This document shows positions 27,335-41,252 of a DNA stretch of 64,000 nucleotides, piece after piece. The stretch is from Leptospira kirschneri serovar Cynopteri str. 3522 CT (GTDB taxonomy: Bacteria > Spirochaetota > Leptospiria > Leptospirales > Leptospiraceae), in contig NZ_AHMN02000005.1 in NCBI RefSeq assembly GCF_000243695.2, forward strand, positions 501,001 to 565,000, written 5' to 3'. The notes below the pieces were generated by a model. It ran no database searches. It saw only the letters and a list, made by a program, of their open reading frames with translations, and had not been told where the DNA came from. Positions within the stretch are counted from its first letter, which is position 1. Every line of letters begins with the position of its first letter. Made by a program: the position numbers and the translations under genes.

Positions 27335-27745
27335 GTTTTAGTATCTCCAAATTTTATCGTATTTATTGATTCCAATTGATCGTTTCTTTAACAACCTGCT
27401 CTCAAGCGATAATTTTATTTAAGTTACATTAATAGACGTGGATTTACTTTTATTTAAAACTCTTTTCTTAAAATTTCTATATTAAAAATCAAAAAACCGT
27501 TTTTGATTTTATTACAACTAATTCTTTCGTTTTAATTTAAAAATTTAAAACGAAAGAATCTAAACATTTTTACACCAAAAGTTTTTTAAATCTACAAACA
27601 AATAGAGAGCTTGTCTCTCGAGTAATCCAATAACGTAGTAATTCAAGACTTGTTTCAAAACTTATAACTTACGTTAAGTCGCTTAAGTATATCCTACAAG
27701 TTTGGCTTTAGTAAAGCCCAGAATAGAATCACCGTTGTTTGTATT
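27335..27745. other. Spacer with two A/T hairpins
   Basis: 411 bases. Two inverted repeats stand out: AAAATCAAAAA-ACCG-TTTTTGATTTT (27485-27510), and ATTCTTTCGTTTTAA with its perfect complement 9 bases later (27521-27559). Both could terminate transcription; the second may serve the pseudogene to its right on the minus strand. No gene is seen. Confidence 0.5.
27521..27559 (-). terminator. Perfect 15-bp A/T-rich hairpin
   Basis: ATTCTTTCGTTTTAA and TTAAAACGAAAGAAT flank a 9-base loop. It sits between the end of the DUF2071 pseudogene and the MotA/FliG-like gene, both on the minus strand. Terminator activity is inferred from position and shape only. Confidence 0.4.
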
Positions 27746-28491
27746 TCAAAACAAGGAAACTAAAGGAAACAATGCAACTTTTAGAGATTCAGAATAATGA
27801 ATCAAAGGTTCCGATTCCAATATGCAAATATTATGGTTTTTTAAAATTGTATTATGATAAATATGGCACTCAGCTTTTTGAAGTGGCCAAGGCAAATGAT
27901 GAATTTCCCCTCGGTAAAGTTCTCCTTTAGAATCTCTGCTATAAAGACAGTATCTCTCTGTAAGCCAATTTTCTAAGGTATCTTGTTTTGATTGATAAAC
28001 TTTCGAAGAAGGAAAATAGATCGCATGAAATTCTCCTGGATTCGCACGAGAATCTATTCTAAAACAATGAAATTCTTTTTTAATTCCTTCTTTTTTAAAA
28101 TGAATGTTAGCATTCAGATACGGTACTTTCTCGCAATCTCAACTACAATACGATTTCCAGCATCTAAACTGAAAAAATAAACTCCCGGTTTACCTTGTGT
28201 TTTGACATAAGTCCTAACGTTCAATTCGGAAAAATAAGAAACCCAAGGCAAGGGCGGTAGAAAGATTGGCCTAACTCCTTTCATACGAAATGGAACTAAA
28301 CCTATGTAAGCCTTTCCTTGAAATGTATCCACCTCCAGTCCCCGAGGTAAAATTTTATCTAAGAATTGTTTCGAAATCTCCCAATGAAGAAAAAGTAATT
28401 CTTCCCAATATTGAATCATAAACGGTTTCGATTTCGGTAAGGGCCAAGGTCGGTGCGAAGTTTGACTAAGTATGTTATTCAGTGAATTCAA
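27746..28491 (-). pseudogene. DUF2071 (YqjF-like) gene broken by a frameshift
   Basis: The first part reads as 125 residues from the ATG at 28491: SHRPWPLP, LLFLHWEI, a VDTFQGKAYIGLVPFRM stretch, LPWVSYFSELNVRTYV and VYFFSLDA, which fit the family. It ends early at EIARKYRI. In another frame the sequence continues without a stop: PYLNANIHF, GEFHAIYFPSS, LTERYCLYS, GELYRGEIHHLPWPLQKAE, to a stop at 27746-27748. The second half has all the marks of the DUF2071 C-terminus (RYCLY and IHH.PWPLQ.A). The break lies near 28118-28125 at an A-rich spot. One indel gives a protein of about 248 residues, the family length. The function of the family is unknown. Confidence 0.85.
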
Positions 28492-28547
28492 GCTCAGGGG
28501 TATTCTATTTTTGAAATGTTATAATTTTTTATCCTCTGGCAAACGAT

Positions 28548-28649
28548 TAGAGTTATTTAAAAATTAATTTCCCATCTGCTTCTGTTTTATAAAAACGGTC
28601 AATTGAAACAGTTTGTTAATCTAAACTATGAAATTTTTCAACAACTCTA
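28548..28649. mobile_element. MITE-like inverted-repeat element, copy 5
   Basis: 102 bases from TA to TA. The left end is decayed (TAGAGTTATTTAAAAATT) and the right end intact. It lies between the stop of the gene at 28683-29378 and the start of the DUF2071 pseudogene, both on the minus strand, so it separates the two genes. Confidence 0.7.
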
Positions 28650-28682
28650 TTTATTATAAAATCATTATGGTTCGCAGTCGAT

Positions 28683-29378
28683 TTAAGTTTGATCTAAAAA
28701 AGGAATTAAATGTTGTTCCATATACTGAATCACTTTTTGAATTCGATCGGAAACACTCCATCGTTCGGGAACGATACGAGGTGCACTCCAAAGAAAAATT
28801 GTTTCCATAAAAACTTTGCGGGGATCCGGAAAAAAAGATTCAATTTTGATTTCAATTCCATGATCTTCTGGATCTTGATTATTAAGTGGAGGCAAAACAA
28901 ATCTAAGTCCTCCGCCTAAGATGGGTCTTCCAAGTTGTTGTAAACCATCTCTACTTTGGCGAAGTCTTTTTTCCCAAATTTCACCAAACGCGTGTTCTGT
29001 GGAAGAATCCGTTAAAAGCCGAACGGTAAGATCACTTTTTACAACATTTTTTCCTTGAATCGACCAAACCTTATCAAACGCTTCTAACACCCTTTCAAAA
29101 TCCTCTTCGATGGATTCTAAGGAGACTTCTGGATTTTCGGAAACGACAAGTAATTGTGTAATATTCGGCCCTGCATTGAGTATTTGAATGGTCAGAACCG
29201 ATTGAGAAAGTTGTCTTGTAAGAACGTTTTGATTTGATGCGTAGTTAGTACCAGTGATTTCAATTCCTAATTCTTCTAAATTAGATTGAAATTGAAAAAT
29301 CTCGGATTTAGATCGAACTGTGATCGGTAGAAATAGATCGCTGAGTCCAACGTGAATAATATTTCGATTTCGGTTCAT
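28683..29378 (-). CDS. Protein of unknown function
   Basis: 231 residues, no signal peptide and no membrane segment. Visible stretches are LFLPITVRSKSEIFQF, a LSQSVLTIQILNAGP.ITQLLVVSENP segment of alternating beta strands, and a C-terminal WSAPRIVPERWSVSDRIQKVIQYMEQHL. It is probably a cytoplasmic alpha/beta protein. I do not recognise the family. The next gene upstream (SBBP lipoprotein) is on the same strand and 73 bases away. Confidence 0.65.
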   Translation of the reverse strand: MNRNRNIIHVGLSDLFLPITVRSKSEIFQFQSNLEELGIEITGTNYASNQNVLTRQLSQSVLTIQILNAGPNITQLLVVSENPEVSLESIEEDFERVLEAFDKVWSIQGKNVVKSDLTVRLLTDSSTEHAFGEIWEKRLRQSRDGLQQLGRPILGGGLRFVLPPLNNQDPEDHGIEIKIESFFPDPRKVFMETIFLWSAPRIVPERWSVSDRIQKVIQYMEQHLIPFLDQT

Positions 29379-29451
29379 GATTTTGCCGTCCGAGTCCTTT
29401 CTCTCAAACGAATCTTTTTTGAACAGAAAAGAAACTAAATTTGGATAAGAG

Positions 29452-30909
29452 TTATCTGTATTTTAAAATGAATAAATCTTGAAAACCTATTTTCGAAACT
29501 TCATTTATAGAACCGTTCGAATATCCCGAACAATAAAGATTTCCTTCCGAATCTCTTGCAAGTCCGGTGCTATCTATAGATGACTCGATAGTTCCAACTT
29601 GTTGAAACCATTTGGTCTCTCCCGAAGAATTGTATTTAATTAAAAATAAGTCTTCATTTCCTACTGAACTTTCTGCTTCATCTAAAAGATTTGCATTGCT
29701 ACCACCCGTTAAAAAAACGTTTCCTACTTCATCCGTTAGAATTGCGTTCACTACAGTCTGTTTATCCGAACTGATCGGACCAAAATGTCGAATCCATTTT
29801 AAAAAACCGGAAGAATCATATTTAACTAAAAATCCACGAAAATTTGTTTGTTCTCCTGATTCTAAATCAACGTTAGTGTTACCACCCACAAAAACATTTG
29901 AAAGCGGGTCCAAGCTGATTGAAATCCCTTCGGTTGTACTAGAAGTGAAACCCAATTGAGCAAAAAATTGCCTACTTCCATTACTATCGTATTTAAAAAT
30001 AAAAAAGAGATTAGTATCAGCACTAAGACGTGAAAGAGTTTCAAAGTTTGCATTTCCAGAACCGGTTATATAAATACTACCAGTTACTTTATCAATCGCG
30101 ACTCCGTTCGGAACAATAGTAGTACCAGCAATCGCAATTTGTTTTATCCAAATTTGATTACCATTGGTGTCAAACTTAAGAACAAAAGTGCAATTCCCTG
30201 ACGTATTGTCTTCAAAAGACCCAGTAGAATTTCCAATTATATAAGAATTTCCTAATTCGTCTATAGCGATCTTATCAGGATACAAATCATAGAGTCCTCT
30301 ATTGCCAACTCGTTTGGCCCAAATTTGGGTTCCCTCTGAGTTAAATTTAATTAAAAAAAGTTCCGATTTGCCGGATGCAGGACCCGCAAAATCGTTCCAT
30401 GTAAGACCAAGAATGTATGAATTTCCATTTGGATCCACCCCAAAGTCCTTGACTTGTAATATTGCTTGTGAAGCTCCAATTTGCCTTCTCCAAATTATAT
30501 TCTTATGAGAATCGTATTTACCAAGAATCACATCTCTTCTTCCAATCAATTGTCTTTGAAAAAGAGCTTCGTTTGTATCTCCTGCTACGTAAATGAAATC
30601 GTTATGATCTATACCAATATTCATTCCATAAGTTCTTGCACGAGGAGCACCTTGCAACAAAACCCACTCTAAACTTAAAGAACCCAGATCCTCATCAAAA
30701 ATTTCGGTTTCAGATTCAATCGTTTCCTCTCTAATTTCAGTCTCCATATTAATTTCTGAAATTATATCTTCTTTTTGAATTAAAAATCGAAACCAATATT
30801 CTCTTGTTTCCGGATTGGAAGAATTGTATAGATACTCCGCAGAACAAGCCTGAAGGAATATAAAAATTATAACTAAGTTACACATCGTTCTATTTTTCAA
30901 AAAAGACAT
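29452..30909 (-). CDS. SBBP-repeat beta-propeller lipoprotein
   Basis: 485 residues. The signal peptide ends in a lipobox (FLQACSAE, lipid on Cys22). The mature part has a polar region (~45-75, rich in E and T) and then about seven repeats of ~50 residues, each with a pattern like I...GN.YI.G...........FL.KYDS.G...W..Q.G. These are SBBP repeats, which fold as a beta-propeller. Leptospira carry many such lipoproteins on the cell surface, some of them host-interacting. The exact role here is unknown. No enzyme site is visible. Confidence 0.85.
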   Translation of the reverse strand: MSFLKNRTMCNLVIIFIFLQACSAEYLYNSSNPETREYWFRFLIQKEDIISEINMETEIREETIESETEIFDEDLGSLSLEWVLLQGAPRARTYGMNIGIDHNDFIYVAGDTNEALFQRQLIGRRDVILGKYDSHKNIIWRRQIGASQAILQVKDFGVDPNGNSYILGLTWNDFAGPASGKSELFLIKFNSEGTQIWAKRVGNRGLYDLYPDKIAIDELGNSYIIGNSTGSFEDNTSGNCTFVLKFDTNGNQIWIKQIAIAGTTIVPNGVAIDKVTGSIYITGSGNANFETLSRLSADTNLFFIFKYDSNGSRQFFAQLGFTSSTTEGISISLDPLSNVFVGGNTNVDLESGEQTNFRGFLVKYDSSGFLKWIRHFGPISSDKQTVVNAILTDEVGNVFLTGGSNANLLDEAESSVGNEDLFLIKYNSSGETKWFQQVGTIESSIDSTGLARDSEGNLYCSGYSNGSINEVSKIGFQDLFILKYR

Positions 30910-31886
30910 TTTATTAATTATAATATAATATTATGAAAACATTCTGCACATATTCTCCAATAAAGGCAGGGATATTTGTCCTATTCGGAATAGTAAAGGC
31001 AAATATGAAATAAGGAAGATAATTTTTAAATTATTATCCGACTGATTTTACTTGATTATAACTCAAGGAACGTTTCTTAAGAAATACAAATAGATCACTT
31101 TCCAGATTGGGTCAGCTCAGACATACAAATGTAAGAACATTCAATTTTTTGAAAATACGTTTCGATCAAAACTTAAGATTATCTATGAATTGTATTTGGA
31201 ACTTGTTTTAGAACCTCAAAATGTGGGAACTCATATGAAAATTTAGCGATATTACTCAGAATTACATAATAAAGCACTAATCGAATAGTTTACATTTCAA
31301 TAATAGAGTTATTGAAAAAGGAATTTTTCATCCGTTTACGTTTAGAGTTTGTCCTAAAACTTCAAAATGTAGGGAACTACTACGAAAATTTAACGACATT
31401 AGAACTGCTCAAAAGTTCGCAAATTGCCAAATGCGACCTGTCGAGCGCCCATAGAAGCGAGACGCTGAGTTACTTCAAACGACCCTTAGGGAGTGAGACA
31501 CTGAGTTACTTCAAACGACCCATGGGAAGCAATTCATTGAGTTACCCCCACCCAAAAATAAGGGTGGGAACTCAGTTTTACAGAGGATTTGTCGTAATTC
31601 CCACAGATTTAATATTGAAATCTAAATACTTGTGGGTAAGGTTATGATGGGGGAGTGAGACGCTGAGTTACTTCGAGCGACCATAGAAGCGATGCATTGA
31701 GTTTCACAAAAATGTAGGAACTACTACATTTTATTAAAAATTTCTAAGGAATGATTGCGTAAAATTCTTTGAGATTTTGGGATAAACTCTTAATAGAAAC
31801 AAATCGATAAAACCGTTTCAGTAATCGTAGATATTTTTTTTCAAAAACTCTAATTTAAAAAAACATAAATTTCAAAATAGATAATC
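30910..31886. other. Long repeat-rich spacer with a nested insertion
   Basis: 977 bases without a credible gene. The motif GTGGGAACTCATA lies at 31222-31236. A split MITE copy (31304-31852) encloses GAGTT repeats (31436-31545 and 31650-31700), a copy of the TACAGAGGATTTGTCGTAATTC repeat (about 31578-31650), and more GGAACT motifs. The open frame at 31312-31647 is composed of repeats and is not called as a gene. Confidence 0.6.
31304..31852. mobile_element. MITE-like copy split by another repeat element
   Basis: The left end TAGAGTTATTGAAAAAGGAATT and interior ATCCGTTTACGTTT match the start of a MITE copy; the matching right end TTTTTTTTCAAAAACTCTA appears only at 31834-31852. Between them lies an insert of about 450 bases. 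Its own ends are inverted repeats: AGAGTTTGTCCTAAAAC at 31344 and its near complement ending in GGGATAAACTCTTAA (near 31780-31794). This is one element inside another. The outer copy is inferred from sequence similarity; the insertion order is inference. Confidence 0.55.
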
Positions 31887-32573
31887 TCAACCCCAGCCTT
31901 CTCCGCCGTCAATATCCGCCCAAAGATACCAGGAAATAATCGTTCTATAAGGAGAATATGTATTTAATAAAAGTTGAATTTCTTTTTTGTTATCCTTAGA
32001 AATTCCATAATGTTTTTCGACCGATTTTCTAAGTATGAGATCATTAATGGAAAAATGATCCCAACGATCCAAGGCAAAAATCAACACCATTTCCGCGGTC
32101 CAAGGACCCACACCTTTAATAGAACAAAGAAGCTTTAGAACATCAGAATCTTCTAATTTACGTAGTTTAGAATCGGTGATACTTCGTTTTAAGTAGGCCT
32201 CAGCGATACGTTTGATCGTTTCCGTCTTGGCTTGAGAAACCCCGATTTTTCTCATCTCATCGTTTGGTATTTTTAAAATCTGTTCGGGAGAAGGAATTTT
32301 TTTACTCCCAGCCAAAGAAATCAATCTACGTTCAAAAGTCAGTGCAACTTTAACGGAAAGCTGTTGTCCTAAAACGGATTTAATCAAAACTTGATAAGGA
32401 GTTCCAATAGTTTTTAATTTACAAAGACCGATAGAATCGACCAATTCTTTTGTGATCGGATCTTTTTTACGAAGCCAGTTAGACGCCTTTTTAAGACGAA
32501 CTTCTCTACTTTCTAAAACGTTAGAAGAACGTTTTTTAAGATTAGTCGGTTGGAAAGAATTTATAGAAGACAT
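31887..32573 (-). CDS. DNA-3-methyladenine glycosylase, AlkA/HhH-GPD type
   Basis: 228 residues. The helix-hairpin-helix reads CSIKGVGPWTAEMVLIFAL. It is followed by the catalytic Asp in SINDLILRK, the standard position in the AlkA family. An IKSVLGQQLSVKVA stretch marks the N-terminal helix of the HhH-GPD fold. There is no Fe-S cluster motif, so this is not an Nth or MutY enzyme. AlkA-type enzymes remove alkylated purines from DNA. The N-terminal AlkA beta domain is missing, which is common in short bacterial homologues. The CNB gene on the same strand begins upstream and ends 19 bases before. Confidence 0.9.
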   Translation of the reverse strand: MSSINSFQPTNLKKRSSNVLESREVRLKKASNWLRKKDPITKELVDSIGLCKLKTIGTPYQVLIKSVLGQQLSVKVALTFERRLISLAGSKKIPSPEQILKIPNDEMRKIGVSQAKTETIKRIAEAYLKRSITDSKLRKLEDSDVLKLLCSIKGVGPWTAEMVLIFALDRWDHFSINDLILRKSVEKHYGISKDNKKEIQLLLNTYSPYRTIISWYLWADIDGGEGWG

Positions 32574-32592
32574 TCAAACTCAAGAAAGTGTA

Positions 32593-33810
<1,218 letters not shown>

Positions 33811-33896
33811 GCTGTAATGTTAATATTTTTTTTGAAAATCAGAGTTCAACTGTTTTCATTATCGGTTTTCAAGAATCCAAATCTCTAAAAAAAGAA

Positions 33897-34394
33897 CTAC
33901 TTTTCTGAGCATTCTTGTATTTCCGTGTTTGAATCGTTTAAAATCTCCCTTTCAGAGAGTTCCAAAGAAGCTTTTTCGGCTAGTTCTCTGGAAAAAGACT
34001 GATTACAAATCGATCTAAAAACCTCTTTCGCTTTATTCTCTTCACCGATTTCAAGATAGAGTTTACCGGCTTCAAAAAGAGCGTTTAACCCCAAAGAAGA
34101 AGTAGGTTCTTGAGCATATTGATACAAATTGATTTCGAGTATTTTTTCAGGACGGCCAAGTCTGGAATAATTGTCTTTCAAAACCTGATAAGCTTTGTTT
34201 TTAAATTTGCTGGATGGATACAAAATTAGGAAATTTTTAATTTCCTCGATAGATTTATGAAATTTCCGATCCTTGTAAGCCTCTTCGGCGATCCTAAGTA
34301 GATTTTCGGCCTGAGTTTCAAAAAGGGAATTTGCACTCAAAGAACCCGCAAAACAAAACCAAATTAGAAAAGAAACGATAGTTCTAAGAAACAT
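33897..34394 (-). CDS. Exported TPR-like protein
   Basis: About 165 residues from the ATG at 34394, which opens into a signal peptide (MFLRTIVSFLIWFCFAGSLSANS). A TTG or other start upstream would add 25 residues with no signal value. The mature protein has TPR-like helices (LLRIAEEAYKDRKFHKSIEEIKNFLILYPSSKF and KAKEVFRSICNQ), as in outer-membrane assembly or YbgF-type proteins. No enzymatic motif is present. It lies directly upstream of the double CNB gene on the same strand; whether they share a transcript is unknown. Confidence 0.75.
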   Translation of the reverse strand: MFLRTIVSFLIWFCFAGSLSANSLFETQAENLLRIAEEAYKDRKFHKSIEEIKNFLILYPSSKFKNKAYQVLKDNYSRLGRPEKILEINLYQYAQEPTSSLGLNALFEAGKLYLEIGEENKAKEVFRSICNQSFSRELAEKASLELSEREILNDSNTEIQECSEK

Positions 34395-34492
34395 CGTATT
34401 TTGACCTTTTCGTATGATTTTTTGAAATGTAAAAAAAGTCACAAACTCATCTCCATAATTTTCATCCAAGTTTTAGACGGCATACGTTCAGA

Positions 34493-34645
34493 ATGTTAAG
34501 ATTTACAGGTTCAAGGATCAAAAACCCGGAGTTTGTGATAAACGGTGCAAGAGAGGTTGAAAAACTACGGCACTTTGTAAAAGAAACAAAGGATTTTATA
34601 ACCTGCAAGATAAAACTCCGGAGGAAACGAAACTCCTACTATTAG
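34493..34645 (+). pseudogene. Possible remnant gene with frameshift
   Basis: A short open frame of 50 codons (MLRFTGSRIKNPEF, then EVEKLRHFVKETKDF). Near 34597 the coding sense seems to change frame: the second frame continues as YNLQDKTPEETKLLLLELS and further to about 34670. Both halves have the residue pattern of real protein, yet neither frame alone is long. A small gene damaged by one indel is therefore possible. No family is recognised and the start has no clear ribosome site, so the call is weak. Confidence 0.35.
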
Positions 34646-34675
34646 AATTATCTGCAGGTTTTTCGAAAAAGTTAA

Positions 34676-34960
34676 TTACTTTTTCTTATCGATTGTCTTG
34701 CGATGGTGCTCACAAAGCCTGTAAAGTTTTCCGGAAGAAGGGTTTTTCTTTGTAACCTTATTTCCGCATACAATACAAAGACCGTTGTTTCTTCTTTTTT
34801 GATAAAGGAGTTGAACCCTTTCAGCGCCGGACAGGTTGTATTTACTAACCTGTATTCTGAATCCTTTATATAAGTAATTTCCAACCACTTCAATGGATTG
34901 AGATTTAACGCCCGTTATTAGGGACTCAAGATCGTCGTTTGAGATTTTTTTTGGTTTCAT
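34676..34960 (-). CDS. Small zinc-ribbon-like protein
   Basis: 94 residues, very basic. The C-terminal half has a metal-binding pattern: CIVCG then, 14 residues on, CEHH (a CxxC...CxxH arrangement). The N-terminal half reads ISNDDLESLITGV and GFRIQVSKYNLSG. This suggests a small nucleic-acid-binding protein, but that is inferred from composition only. I do not recognise a named family with certainty. It starts with a normal ATG; the ribosome site is weak. Confidence 0.65.
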   Translation of the reverse strand: MKPKKISNDDLESLITGVKSQSIEVVGNYLYKGFRIQVSKYNLSGAERVQLLYQKRRNNGLCIVCGNKVTKKNPSSGKLYRLCEHHRKTIDKKK

Positions 34961-36158
<1,198 letters not shown>

Positions 36159-36394
36159 AATTTCAAATCTATAGAAACGATCCTTAGATTCTCAAGTGCA
36201 TTGAACATTCAAAAAAATCCCATTAACACAAATTTAGAATTATAAAAAATGAATATTTTTATATTTGAAATACGTTCTGGGACAGAAATAAGTAAACTGT
36301 ATTTTCTAAAAATAGTAATCAATCATATCACAATTTTTTAAAATACTAATTTGTTCTTGCTTTTCAAATAAAAACAAGATGGCTTTACATCCAA

Positions 36395-36430
36395 TCCATA
36401 ACCAACCCCACAAGTATTTGGATCTCAATA
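36395..36430. repeat. 36-base dispersed repeat, unoccupied copy
   Basis: The 36 bases ending GGATCTCAATA are identical to 58488-58523. Here the sequence runs on as TAAATCTG. At the other site a MITE copy begins exactly at the final TA. A diverged third copy, inverted, lies near 31610-31650. Confidence 0.85.
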
Positions 36431-36870
36431 TAAATCTGTCGGAATTACGACAAATCCTCTGTAAAAAGATCAGCCCCACAACGCCCCATAGGAAAGCGTT
36501 GTGTTGAGTTTCCAACGCGACCTGCAGAGCGACCCTTAGGGAGCGATGCATTGAGTTTCAGGAAAGCGTTTTGCTTTAGTTTTCCCTATTTTCGGGTGGT
36601 GGGAAAATTTGAAAGATTTTTCTCTATCAGAAAAACATACTTTTTGCAAGTAAAAAGTCTCATTCTTGTCGGAACACTTGAAAAATGTGCGTTTTGCTGA
36701 GTCTGAGAGAGCCGTTCAGCTGAGTTCAATTTTAATTCTAAAATTCTATTCAACTTGTGGGGTCGGTTATGGTAGGGTATTTTGCTAAGTTCCTCTCTCA
36801 TCGATCCTTTTCGCGTTAACTCACGTTACGAAAAATAGAATCATAAATTTATATTTTACAAAATATAGAA

Positions 36871-36971
36871 TAGAGTTGTTGAAAAATTCCAGTGGAGATT
36901 TGCAAAACTGCTTCCATTGTCCATATCAATATAACGAAAACAAATAGAGAATCAATTTTTTAACAACTCTA
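36871..36971. mobile_element. MITE-like inverted-repeat element, copy 6
   Basis: 101 bases from TA to TA in the orientation of copy 2 (TAGAGTTGTTGAAAAATTCC...GTGGAGATT...CAACAACTCTA; the right arm reads TTAACAACTCTA). Confidence 0.75.
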
Positions 36972-37045
36972 TTATTGAGTTTTATTCGCTAAGATTTTCT
37001 TACACCGAGTTTTGTTAGATTTCCTAAAATAAGTTAATTATAAAA

Positions 37046-39189
<2,144 letters not shown>

Positions 39190-39221
39190 TTTCAAGTACA
39201 ACTTTCTCAAATCAAAAATAA

Positions 39222-40235
39222 ATGAGTTCCGATCAGGTCTATACATTTCAATTCATCTCTAAAGATACGTCCTTATCCGTTCACATCTTATTTACAAGCG
39301 TTATCGATATTCAACAAGCAAAGATAGAAAAGCTCGAAGTAGTGGCTGTTGGAAAATCTGAGAATATCGAATCCGTTCAACTTTCCGTTTCAACTCACAA
39401 AGACATCGTAAAAGTTTGCCAAAAACTGAAATACGAAGGTAAACAGCTTAAAAATCTTACCAATAGATTGATAGAATTGTTTCAAACAAACGGTAAGTCA
39501 GATGATTTTATGGAACAGTTGATTCATTATTTTAATGGAAAGGATAACGATAAGATCAAATACATTCTCAATCAAGTAATCAGTCAGGCTGCAGGAAATT
39601 CAAAACCGGATATCCAATTTTTTTACACGATTATAGATCGATCCAAATTGAATGAAGAAAGTCAAAAAGATATCTTTGAAGATTCTTCTCTTGAAGAAAA
39701 AAACGAAGAAACTTCCTCGCAGCCAGCTTCATTTGAAATTAAAAAACCCGTAGAAACCTTGGAACAATTTATACCTTCGGGCGCCAGGGTCATTCCTATG
39801 AAATACGTTCTTTCCCCCGTTTCCGGAATCCAGATTAACACTCTCAAACCGGGAGATAAAATTATGATTCAATTGTTAAAATCGGACTCTTCTTCTCAAA
39901 GCATCATAGAAGCAATGAAGTTGGAAACTCCAGAAGGACAAATCAGACCCTTACCTGGAACCGTAGTCGCTTCTAAAAATAACGGAGTAGAAAATGAAAC
40001 GGTTATTCAAATCGGCTCGGACGTATTTGGAAAAATTTATGAGGAAGAAAATTCAATCAAAGTTCGTCCTTACTCCGGAGAAAAGCCAACCTTAATCGGA
40101 GAAAAATCTTCCAGCCCCAAAAATAAAACAAAAATATCCGAAACTCAAGAAGACTCAGGATTGATGATTACGATCTTGATTGCTTTAGGAATATTAGGAA
40201 TTTCTATGACTATAATTTTTTCACTTCTTTTCTAA
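39222..40235 (+). CDS. Unknown protein with C-terminal membrane anchor
   Basis: 337 residues, no signal peptide. The bulk is predicted to face the cytoplasm, and a single hydrophobic segment at the very end (~315-337, ITILIALGILGISMTIIFSLLF) anchors it. A low-complexity acidic region (~155-178, rich in E and S) separates an N-terminal from a C-terminal half. The C-terminal half has beta strands ending with GSDVFGKIYEEENSIKVRPYSGE. I do not recognise a family. The next gene starts 12 bases later and encodes a polytopic membrane protein, so the two probably form a unit. Confidence 0.65.
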   Translation: MSSDQVYTFQFISKDTSLSVHILFTSVIDIQQAKIEKLEVVAVGKSENIESVQLSVSTHKDIVKVCQKLKYEGKQLKNLTNRLIELFQTNGKSDDFMEQLIHYFNGKDNDKIKYILNQVISQAAGNSKPDIQFFYTIIDRSKLNEESQKDIFEDSSLEEKNEETSSQPASFEIKKPVETLEQFIPSGARVIPMKYVLSPVSGIQINTLKPGDKIMIQLLKSDSSSQSIIEAMKLETPEGQIRPLPGTVVASKNNGVENETVIQIGSDVFGKIYEEENSIKVRPYSGEKPTLIGEKSSSPKNKTKISETQEDSGLMITILIALGILGISMTIIFSLLF

Positions 40236-40247
40236 TGAAATCAAACT

Positions 40248-41252
40248 ATGAAAACTAAATTCGCTAAGATCATTCCTTTTATCATTTTATCTTTTTGTCT
40301 AATGAATATCTCCTTTGAACCGATCTTTTATGATCCTAAAGACGCGGATTCTATGGAAGCGCTTTTAGAAGGTTCCGGAAGAGAACATACGGCTCAATGG
40401 GGAATCGAAAGAGGATTAATTTCAAAAATCCAACTTACTTCCAAAGTTATGGAAGAACTAAACGAAAAAACAATTCCATCCGATGCACAATTAGAAGCAA
40501 CCGTAGACAGAATGAGCCGAATTTTGCTCGGACAAAAAATTATGTTATTTATTTATGAATTTCTAATATTCTTATCGGTAACTTCTTTTTTAGCACTTCA
40601 TTATAAAGCCTGGTTTTATACGTATTTAAATAGAAGTTTGTATTTGATCTCCGTTCTTCCCGTTTTAATGTCTCTTCAACATCCATTAAAAAGTATTCCT
40701 CAAACTCCAATCGTTGGAACCATATCCTCCTTATTTTTGTTCGTATTAACGATCCTATTGATTTATATGATTTTTACAATTTCAAAAGTTTATGAAAACA
40801 AAGCAGATCGTTTTGCTGTTTTTCAAACGGCACAAAATGGAGAAGAGGGAGAATTTCAATCCGCGTCTTCTTCAAAGATTTCATGGATACCTATGTTGTT
40901 TCATTTCAGTGGAATTATGATTACTGGAATTCTATTGGGAAATTTAATTTACATTCCTATCTTTCTTCTACAAAAACATTATTCATTCGAGTTCGGAATC
41001 CTTTTGATCGTTTTACTTGTACTGATGATGACTTTTTATATTCGAAATTATTTTAGAATGGGGAAAAACGAAGAACTAACCTCGGCCGGAAATATTACTT
41101 TATCTGTAAGTTATCTTCAATTTAGAATAATTCGAAATACGGTTTTTATCGTATTTGCGGTGTTAGGAGTTACACTTTTTGTGGTTCTACTTTTTACGAT
41201 CTTATCAATGAATACCTGGATATTAGACCTAGCTTCCAAAAAAGGCCTCTAA
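40248..41252 (+). CDS. Polytopic membrane protein of unknown function
   Basis: 334 residues. An N-terminal hydrophobic segment ([20 protein letters not shown]) may be a signal, followed by a ~90-residue external domain, then about six membrane helices (~100-125, 130-150, 160-180, 220-245, 250-270, 295-320). No transport or enzyme motif is visible. The 39222 gene precedes it by 12 bases. This two-gene arrangement (a tail-anchored protein followed by a polytopic protein) has no match that I know. Confidence 0.65.
   Translation: MKTKFAKIIPFIILSFCLMNISFEPIFYDPKDADSMEALLEGSGREHTAQWGIERGLISKIQLTSKVMEELNEKTIPSDAQLEATVDRMSRILLGQKIMLFIYEFLIFLSVTSFLALHYKAWFYTYLNRSLYLISVLPVLMSLQHPLKSIPQTPIVGTISSLFLFVLTILLIYMIFTISKVYENKADRFAVFQTAQNGEEGEFQSASSSKISWIPMLFHFSGIMITGILLGNLIYIPIFLLQKHYSFEFGILLIVLLVLMMTFYIRNYFRMGKNEELTSAGNITLSVSYLQFRIIRNTVFIVFAVLGVTLFVVLLFTILSMNTWILDLASKKGL

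Larger units (their letters stand above)
36159..37045. other. Repeat-rich spacer
   Basis: 887 bases without a gene. It holds the 36-base repeat at 36395-36430 (CCATAACCAACCCCACAAG...CTCAATA), followed by ATTACGACAAATCCTCTGTAA to about 36466, GAGTT-type repeats (36475-36575 and 36680-36800), MITE copy 6, and at 36970-36999 a copy of the repeat also seen at 26360-26391. Confidence 0.6.

Noticed and set aside
31312..31647. 111-codon open frame in a repeat-rich spacer
   Set aside because: Made of dispersed repeats (two near-identical copies of the GAGTT unit); the repeated peptides follow from the DNA repeat.
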